NCBI GenBank assembly: GCA_937893605.1
Contig: CALBGG010000085.1
Span: forward strand, 1-13,372
DNA length: 13,372 nucleotides
Source: an uncultured Clostridia bacterium
Lineage (GTDB): Bacteria > Bacillota > Clostridia > Oscillospirales > Oscillospiraceae
Reading direction: 5' to 3'
The translations under genes were made by a program, and so were the position numbers. Shown here in pieces: positions 5,932 to 10,684 of this stretch (the stretch's first letter is position 1; each line of letters starts with the position of its first letter). Below the pieces are notes generated by a model, which did not search any database, was not told where the DNA came from, and worked only from the letters and a program-made list of their open reading frames with translations.

Positions 5932-7221
5932 TTATTTCAGATACGGAAGGCCGGTCTGCGGGCGGGGATAGAACAGCACCCTTGGGCAGTCCTTGCCCGT
6001 GAGAGCCATTGCGCGCCCAAGCGCCTTCTGCGGGTCACGGACAGGCTCCATGAGCATGGTGCGTGCCTCATCGTCCGAAACGTTCGGGCAGCTCAGAACG
6101 ACCTTTGCGCCCTTTCGGTAGATCTTTGTAAGCAGCAGAACATGATCCATCTGTATCTCGTAATGCTCCGTCGTCCAGCGCTCGATCTCCGGAAGGGTGC
6201 TGCCGGAGGCAAACGCACGCAGCATATCCGGCGAGTTCACGCCCTCGGCGCAGCCGCAGGTGAGAAGCGTCACTATATCGCCGTCGAGGATCTCGGTCAT
6301 GCCGATGAGCGCCTTTGCCGACTGATAAAAGTCGATATCGAGCGGCTGGCCGGGACAGGTGACAATCACGTCGGGCTTATCTATGCCGACGCCGAGATAA
6401 TTGCGGACGTATTTGACCGCCGCACTGTGACACTCGACGAGGCTGCCGGTGAACACGGCGGCGATCTTCATCTCGTTATTGAGGATGCAGTTTACGCCGA
6501 AGTCAATGCCGAACAGCTCGGCAGCCTCGATCATATCGTCGCTCACCGGGTTCCCCTCGAGCTTTCCTATGGCGGCGTTTGGATCGAGTATGCGCTCGGG
6601 CCGGTGATTTACGCGTATCGTCTCCTCGGACGATATGCCCGGCAGCACGGACTTGCGTCCTCCGGAGAAGCCTGCAAACTCATGCGGCTCGACCTTGCCT
6701 ATCTGCACATGGATATCGCATTCGTACGCGCGGCGGTTTACCGTCACGGGAGTGCCGTTGGTGCTGTCGCCGAGATAAATGAGATTATCCTTATCAAACG
6801 GCGTGTGATTTACGCACTCGACCTTGCCGTACAGCTCGCCGAGAGCGCATTTCATCTCGTCCTCCGTTGCCGGACGGTGAACGCCGATGGCGACAAAAAA
6901 CGTGATGTTTTTAAGCTCGACACCGCCTTTTACGAGCTCATCCACGGCGGCCTTCGCCATGGGCGCTGTTGGTATACCGCGCGTTGCGTCGGATATGAGT
7001 ACGCAGGCGGTTTTCGCGCCCTTTTCACGCGCAATCTCGTGCAGGGTCTTTCCCGATACCGGCTCGGAAAATGCCTTTTCTATCGCACTTTTTTCGTCAA
7101 TCGCGGGAAGCTGACGCGTCTGCACCATGCCTGCGCAATTCTCCTCCGGAAGTCGGAGCTCAATGCCGAGCATCGTGTCCTTATATACACAGACGCCGTT
7201 TATATTTTCTAATGAATACAT
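5932..7221 (-). CDS. larA: LarA-family nickel-pincer 2-hydroxyacid racemase/epimerase
   Basis: 429 residues, the length of Lactiplantibacillus LarA (about 424). The family hallmarks are present: GVHRPATEDE with H115, KVEPHEFAGFSGGRKS with H180 and K190, and IRVNH with H206. These correspond to LarA H108 and H174 (acid/base), K184 (covalent attachment of the pincer cofactor) and H200 (nickel ligand). All four are kept, so it should be active. Such enzymes invert the C2 carbon of 2-hydroxyacids by hydride transfer; family members act on lactate, malate, phenyllactate, gluconate and others, so the substrate must come from context. Here the gene follows a TRAP carboxylate importer and faces a glycerate kinase-enolase, which makes a glycerate-like substrate attractive. 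The start has GGAGG 7 bases upstream. The LarB, LarC and LarE cofactor makers are not in this window and must lie elsewhere if the enzyme is active. Confidence 0.88.
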   Translation of the reverse strand: MYSLENINGVCVYKDTMLGIELRLPEENCAGMVQTRQLPAIDEKSAIEKAFSEPVSGKTLHEIAREKGAKTACVLISDATRGIPTAPMAKAAVDELVKGGVELKNITFFVAIGVHRPATEDEMKCALGELYGKVECVNHTPFDKDNLIYLGDSTNGTPVTVNRRAYECDIHVQIGKVEPHEFAGFSGGRKSVLPGISSEETIRVNHRPERILDPNAAIGKLEGNPVSDDMIEAAELFGIDFGVNCILNNEMKIAAVFTGSLVECHSAAVKYVRNYLGVGIDKPDVIVTCPGQPLDIDFYQSAKALIGMTEILDGDIVTLLTCGCAEGVNSPDMLRAFASGSTLPEIERWTTEHYEIQMDHVLLLTKIYRKGAKVVLSCPNVSDDEARTMLMEPVRDPQKALGRAMALTGKDCPRVLFYPRPQTGLPYLK

Positions 7222-7242
7222 GCTGTTTCCTCCAGTGAGCCG

Positions 7243-7274
7243 AAAAAAGCCGGAGGAGCCAGAGCCCCTCCGAC
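7243..7274 (-). terminator. Terminator-like hairpin between dctQ and the racemase gene
   Basis: On the minus strand a 10-bp stem (GTCGGAGGGG with CTCCTCCGGC, two G-U pairs) with a 6-base loop is followed at once by TTTTTT. This is the form of an intrinsic terminator, placed 17 bases after the dctQ stop and 21 bases before the racemase start. No promoter is obvious after it, so it probably acts as a partial terminator or mRNA-end stabiliser that lowers racemase expression relative to the transporter. Confidence 0.6.
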
Positions 7275-7291
7275 CGTAAATTATGTTGTCA

Positions 7292-7831
7292 TCAAAACTC
7301 CATGTCCTTGCCGCCGGTGAGATCCTCTTCAGGCTTCTCGATGCAGGCATAGTTGCCCTTGCCGGTGAAATCGCAGATGAAGTTGCGAAGCTCAAAGAGC
7401 GTTACCGGTACGAATGCAACGGGTATTGCCGCGTAAGCCCATGCATAGGGGATCCTGAGTGCGGGCGTCAGACGGAATCCGGCCTTCATGCAGTACTGTA
7501 TGCCGATGATGACCATGAGAACGCAGATAGCGACAATGATAAGCTGCGTAAGCTTGGTCAGGAAATCCTGCACCTTCTTCGGCATGTGCTCCTTGAAGAC
7601 AACGATCGCGACATGCTCACGGCGAGCGGCGAGCACCGCAACGCTCATCATGCCGAACCAAACGAGCATTATCTTAAGCAGCTCTTCCGACCATGACAGC
7701 GAATTATTAATAACATAGCGGAATATGATGTGAGCCATGAGGATAACCACCATCGATACAAGCACGATTATGAGCAGCACCTTCATTATCTTGAATACTA
7801 CTTCGAGGGCTTTGTCTATTTTTTCAATCAT
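7292..7831 (-). CDS. dctQ: TRAP transporter small permease subunit (DctQ family)
   Basis: 179 residues with four hydrophobic segments (about 14-35, 45-65, 87-110 and 125-150), the usual plan of the small membrane subunit of tripartite ATP-independent periplasmic transporters. NNSLSWSEELLKIMLVWFGM is the conserved helix region of this family (S-W-x-E-E). Together with the large permease it uses an ion gradient to import a carboxylate delivered by the extracellular binding protein. The start is supported by AAGGAG 8 bases upstream. The C-terminal tail after the last helix is short and acidic (EKPEEDLTGGKDMEF). It is the third gene of the transporter operon, 57 bases after the binding-protein gene. 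Confidence 0.92.
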   Translation of the reverse strand: MIEKIDKALEVVFKIMKVLLIIVLVSMVVILMAHIIFRYVINNSLSWSEELLKIMLVWFGMMSVAVLAARREHVAIVVFKEHMPKKVQDFLTKLTQLIIVAICVLMVIIGIQYCMKAGFRLTPALRIPYAWAYAAIPVAFVPVTLFELRNFICDFTGKGNYACIEKPEEDLTGGKDMEF

Positions 7832-7888
7832 TTGTCTTCTCCTTCCGGATGTGTCTTCGGCCGTTTTAGCGGTCAGACGTTAGAGAAA

Positions 7889-8953
7889 TCAGAACTTGGA
7901 GATCTGGGCGAGAACGTCCTGAACGTCCTGCATGTACTGGTCAACGGCATCCTGGCCGATGTCCTTAGCAACGAGCTCCATAACGGCAGGCTGAGCGACC
8001 TTTGCCATCTCGGCTCTTGCCTCTGCGGAAACTTCATTCACCTGCATGCCGTACTTGTCGGCGAGGTCGGCGAGGATGAGATCCTCACGCTCGTAGTTGC
8101 AGAAGCGGCTGAACTCCTGAGCGTAGATCGCGCCGGCCTGAACGACCTTCTGATATGCCTGGGGCAGGCTGTTGAAGAAGTCGAGGTTGCAGACCAGAGG
8201 CATTGCGTCATAGATGTGGTTGGTGAGGGACAGGTACTTCTGAACCTCGTAGAGCTTCTTGTCGGTGACGTTTGCGATGGGGTTCTCCTGTGCGTCAACG
8301 ACCTTCTGAGACAGGGAGATATAAAGCTCAGAGAATGCTACGGGAGTGGGGTTTGCGCCGAGAGCTTCGAAGGAAGCCATGTGGTTATTGTTCTGCATTG
8401 TGCGGAGCTTGACGCCCTTGAAGTCGGCGATGCTGTTTATCGGGGAAACATTGCTGGTGACCTGGCGCATGCCGTTTTCCATGTAAGCCATGCCCTTGAG
8501 GCCCTGAGCTTCCATCTTGTCGAGCAGGTTGGTGCCGACATAGCTGTCGAGAACCATCCATGCCTCGGTGTAGGAATTGTAGACGAAGGGGATGTCCATT
8601 ACTTCGAACTCGGGAACGTAGGATACGACCGGAGCGAAGGACGCAACTGCCATCTCGAGGTTGCCCTGAGCGACCTGCTCAAGAGTCTCTTCCTCGCCGC
8701 CGAGCTGGCCGGAGGCGCAGACCTCTACCTGAACCTTGCCGTTGGTGTGAGACTCAACATACTTCTCCATCTGGTACAGGCCGAGAGTTGCGGGGTAAGT
8801 GTCGGAGTTTTCGCAAGCGATGCGGATGGTGTAGGTCTCGTCGCCTACATCTTCGTTGCCGGCGGAGCTGCCGCCGTTGTCGCCGCCAGAGCAGGCGCAC
8901 AGTGCAAACACCATGACCAGAGCAAGCAGCAGAGCAATGATTCTCTTAGACAT
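7889..8953 (-). CDS. dctP: TRAP transporter substrate-binding lipoprotein (DctP family)
   Basis: About 354 residues. The N-terminus is a lipoprotein signal peptide: positive SKR, a hydrophobic stretch IIALLLALVMVFAL, then CAC-SGG, with the second Cys as the lipidated residue, followed by a Gly/Ser/Asp-rich linker. The mature part is DctP-like: YTIRIACENSD at the start, GQLGGEEETLEQVAQG, GVKLRTMQNN carrying the Arg that normally grips the substrate carboxylate, GANPTPVAFSELYISL, and VVDAQENPIAN. It thus binds a small organic acid outside the membrane. An ATG at 8959, in the same frame, is only 2 bases from the AAAAGGAG site, whereas the one at 8953 is 8 bases away, so the latter is preferred. 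The ligand class is carboxylate; the exact ligand cannot be read from sequence. Confidence 0.93.
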   Translation of the reverse strand: MSKRIIALLLALVMVFALCACSGGDNGGSSAGNEDVGDETYTIRIACENSDTYPATLGLYQMEKYVESHTNGKVQVEVCASGQLGGEEETLEQVAQGNLEMAVASFAPVVSYVPEFEVMDIPFVYNSYTEAWMVLDSYVGTNLLDKMEAQGLKGMAYMENGMRQVTSNVSPINSIADFKGVKLRTMQNNNHMASFEALGANPTPVAFSELYISLSQKVVDAQENPIANVTDKKLYEVQKYLSLTNHIYDAMPLVCNLDFFNSLPQAYQKVVQAGAIYAQEFSRFCNYEREDLILADLADKYGMQVNEVSAEARAEMAKVAQPAVMELVAKDIGQDAVDQYMQDVQDVLAQISKF

Positions 8954-8994
8954 TTTCATTTCTCCTTTTAATATATTGTTATTTTAAATAACGA

Positions 8995-10281
8995 CTATGA
9001 GAGGTATCCCATCGATTCCGGCAGCCACAGCGCGATATCCGGGACGAAGGTCACCAGCAGCAGTATGGCTATCGTTGTAAGCAGGAACGGCAGGGCTTCT
9101 TTTGCCGTCTCCTCTATGCGGACTCCGGCGATGGGGCTTGTAACAAACAGCGTTACGCCGAAGGGCGGAGTTGCAAGGCCGACGACGAGGTTGATGCAGA
9201 ACACCAGACCGATGTGCAGGGGGTTGATGCCGATCGCCCATGCTATGGGAGCGATGATCGGAGCGAGGATAACGGTGGATGCGTAGTCATCCATGAACAT
9301 GCCGCAGATGATAAGCAGCACGTTGACCAGGAGCAGGAACGCCCACTGCGGCATCTGGCTCAGAGGCTCGATGAGCAGGCTCATGACGCGCTCGTTTGCG
9401 ATGCCCCATGCCATTGCGGTGCCCGCACCGGCGAGGATAAGAACGAGGCCGGAGGTCGAGGCAGCTTCAACGATCATGTCGGGGATATCCTTGAGCTTTA
9501 CGGAGCGGTTTACGAAGAATGCGATGATCGCACTGTAAACAACAGCAACGCCGGAGGCCTCGGTGATGGAGAATACGCCGCTGAAGATACCGCCAAGGAT
9601 GATGACCGGCAGGAACAGCGCGGGCAGAGCCTTGAGGGTCGCCTGGCCTTTTTCCTTCCAGGTGGACTTGCCGTAGGACGGGTAGCCGCGCTTTTTCGCG
9701 GTGCGGTGCGCGATGACGCACTGCATGAGAGCTATAAGAATAGCCGGGGTAACAGCCGCCATGAACAGGCCGGCTATCGAGGTGTTGCCGACTGCCGTGC
9801 AGTACAGGATCATAAGCACGCTCGGTGGCATGATCGGTCCGAGCAGCGAGGCAGAGGACATGACCGCCGCCGAGTACGCCGGAGAGTAGCCCTCCTTCTT
9901 CATCATGGGGATGAGGAAGACGCCGAGGGATGCCGCCGATGCGACAGCCAGACCGACTATCGAGCCCATAAGCAGAGACGCGCCGATGGTGACGATAGCA
10001 ATGGCACCCTTGAAGTTGCCGAACCACACATTAACGAATTTGACGAGCGATTCAAGCAGACCGCCGCGCAGCATCAGCTGGCCGGTAAGTACGAAAAACG
10101 GTACTGCGAGGAACGAGAAGCTGTTCATGCCTCCGTACATTTTAATTGCTAACTGGACAATGTTGAGGTCTGCCGAAAGCAGGTAGACCACGGTTGTTAT
10201 AAGAAGGTTGTACGCTATAGGCAGGCCTATGACCATCAGTGCCAGAAAGCATACTATCATCAGTATCAATGATGTTGACAT
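8995..10281 (-). CDS. dctM: TRAP transporter large permease subunit (DctM family)
   Basis: 428 residues, about 12 hydrophobic segments, the usual length for the ion-coupled large permease. Family signatures visible: FLAVPFFVLTGQLM near residue 55, SIVGLAVASAASLG with IPMMKKEGY, SSASLLGPIMPPSVLMILY near 145, and VVGLATPPFGVTLFVTSPI near 370. AAGGAG lies 7 bases before the start. It is the first gene of its operon, and dctP and dctQ follow; most TRAP operons instead run P-Q-M. A probable promoter and a repeat lie upstream in the divergent region shared with the kinase-enolase gene, suggesting both are induced by the same substrate. The transporter belongs to the dctPQM type, not the fused-QM or TAXI type. 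Confidence 0.94.
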   Translation of the reverse strand: MSTSLILMIVCFLALMVIGLPIAYNLLITTVVYLLSADLNIVQLAIKMYGGMNSFSFLAVPFFVLTGQLMLRGGLLESLVKFVNVWFGNFKGAIAIVTIGASLLMGSIVGLAVASAASLGVFLIPMMKKEGYSPAYSAAVMSSASLLGPIMPPSVLMILYCTAVGNTSIAGLFMAAVTPAILIALMQCVIAHRTAKKRGYPSYGKSTWKEKGQATLKALPALFLPVIILGGIFSGVFSITEASGVAVVYSAIIAFFVNRSVKLKDIPDMIVEAASTSGLVLILAGAGTAMAWGIANERVMSLLIEPLSQMPQWAFLLLVNVLLIICGMFMDDYASTVILAPIIAPIAWAIGINPLHIGLVFCINLVVGLATPPFGVTLFVTSPIAGVRIEETAKEALPFLLTTIAILLLVTFVPDIALWLPESMGYLS

Positions 10282-10364
10282 GGCTTCTCTCCTTAATAGG
10301 CTCTCTGAGATTTGTGCATTGTGGTTTATTTTGTGGGAACGCGATATGCCGCGTGTATGTTACC

Positions 10365-10370
10365 ATTATA
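10365..10370 (-). promoter_or_regulatory. Candidate -10 box for the TRAP-racemase operon
   Basis: A consensus TATAAT on the minus strand 84 bases before dctM. No good -35 hexamer lies 16-18 bases upstream, only an AT-rich run, so if real it is a weak or activator-dependent promoter. The direct repeat at 10390-10411 would then be centred near -42, a classical activator position. Confidence 0.35.
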
Positions 10371-10389
10371 GCTATCCTGACGAAAAAAT

Positions 10390-10411
10390 ATATAACTATA
10401 TTAACTTGAAA
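10390..10411 (+). repeat. Direct repeat copy 1, candidate regulator site near the TRAP promoter
   Basis: Contains ATATAACT-AT-ATTAAC-TT-GAAA. It matches the copy at 10546-10567 at 18 of 22 bases, with the mismatches grouped in two 2-base blocks. Within it TAACT occurs twice at 9-base spacing, as expected for a dimeric or helix-phased binder. It also shares AACTATAT with the palindrome over the molybdopterin-operon promoter. Confidence 0.4.
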
Positions 10412-10460
10412 TATTAAAATAATAATTTTAGTATTTTATGTGCAAAATAATACCGCACTT

Positions 10461-10472
10461 TTTGTGCACAAA
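10461..10472. promoter_or_regulatory. 12-base perfect palindrome, candidate operator
   Basis: TTTGTGCACAAA, perfectly self-complementary, mid-way between the divergent genes. A second TGTGCA word occurs 24 bases away at 10439-10444. It may be a site for a dimeric regulator; no partner gene is present and short palindromes arise by chance. Confidence 0.3.
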
Positions 10473-10545
10473 TTCCTGTTGACTGGCTTAAATTTATGAC
10501 AAATTAACAAGCTTTTCTGAACTTCCTGTTAAAGGCATCAAAAAA

Positions 10546-10567
10546 ATATAACTGCATTAACGAGAAA
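10546..10567 (+). repeat. Direct repeat copy 2, candidate regulator site near the kinase-enolase promoter
   Basis: Contains ATATAACT-GC-ATTAAC-GA-GAAA, the partner of the copy at 10390-10411 (156 bases apart, same orientation). It is centred about 67 bases upstream of the predicted transcription start of the kinase-enolase gene, a position often used by activators. Confidence 0.4.
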
Positions 10568-10588
10568 GGTAATTATCAGTCGCTTTGT

Positions 10589-10617
10589 TTGACTTTATAT
10601 TCATTTATCATTATAGT
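10589..10617 (+). promoter_or_regulatory. Sigma-A promoter for the kinase-enolase gene
   Basis: TTGACT (10589-10594), a 17-base spacer, and TATAGT (10612-10617): near-consensus hexamers at ideal spacing. Transcription would start near 10624, giving a leader of about 60 bases with GGAGG at 10672-10676 before the start codon at 10685. Confidence 0.7.
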
Positions 10618-10684
10618 AAAAATATCATTGCGATATATCGCAGCCGTGTAAATGAGTTCATAATACCTGTTGGAGGAATGACAT

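Larger units (their letters stand above)
10282..10684. other. Divergent regulatory region between the TRAP operon and the kinase-enolase gene
   Basis: About 400 bases, far more AT-rich than the flanking genes, without a credible gene. It holds the start signals of both divergent transcripts, two similar 22-base repeats, a 12-base palindrome and several TTAAC/GTTAA words. The shared control region supports a common function for the transporter, racemase and kinase-enolase. Confidence 0.8.

Noticed and set aside
7730..8971. 413-codon plus-strand frame opposite dctP
   Set aside because: It is antisense to a clear binding-protein gene, made of repetitive Val/Gly/Asp/Leu shadow sequence, without a start signal.
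10455..10467. Small GCAC-TTTTT-GTGC hairpin in the divergent region as a terminator or attenuator
   Set aside because: The stem is only 4 bp and it lies upstream of both predicted starts, so it is unlikely to be transcribed.
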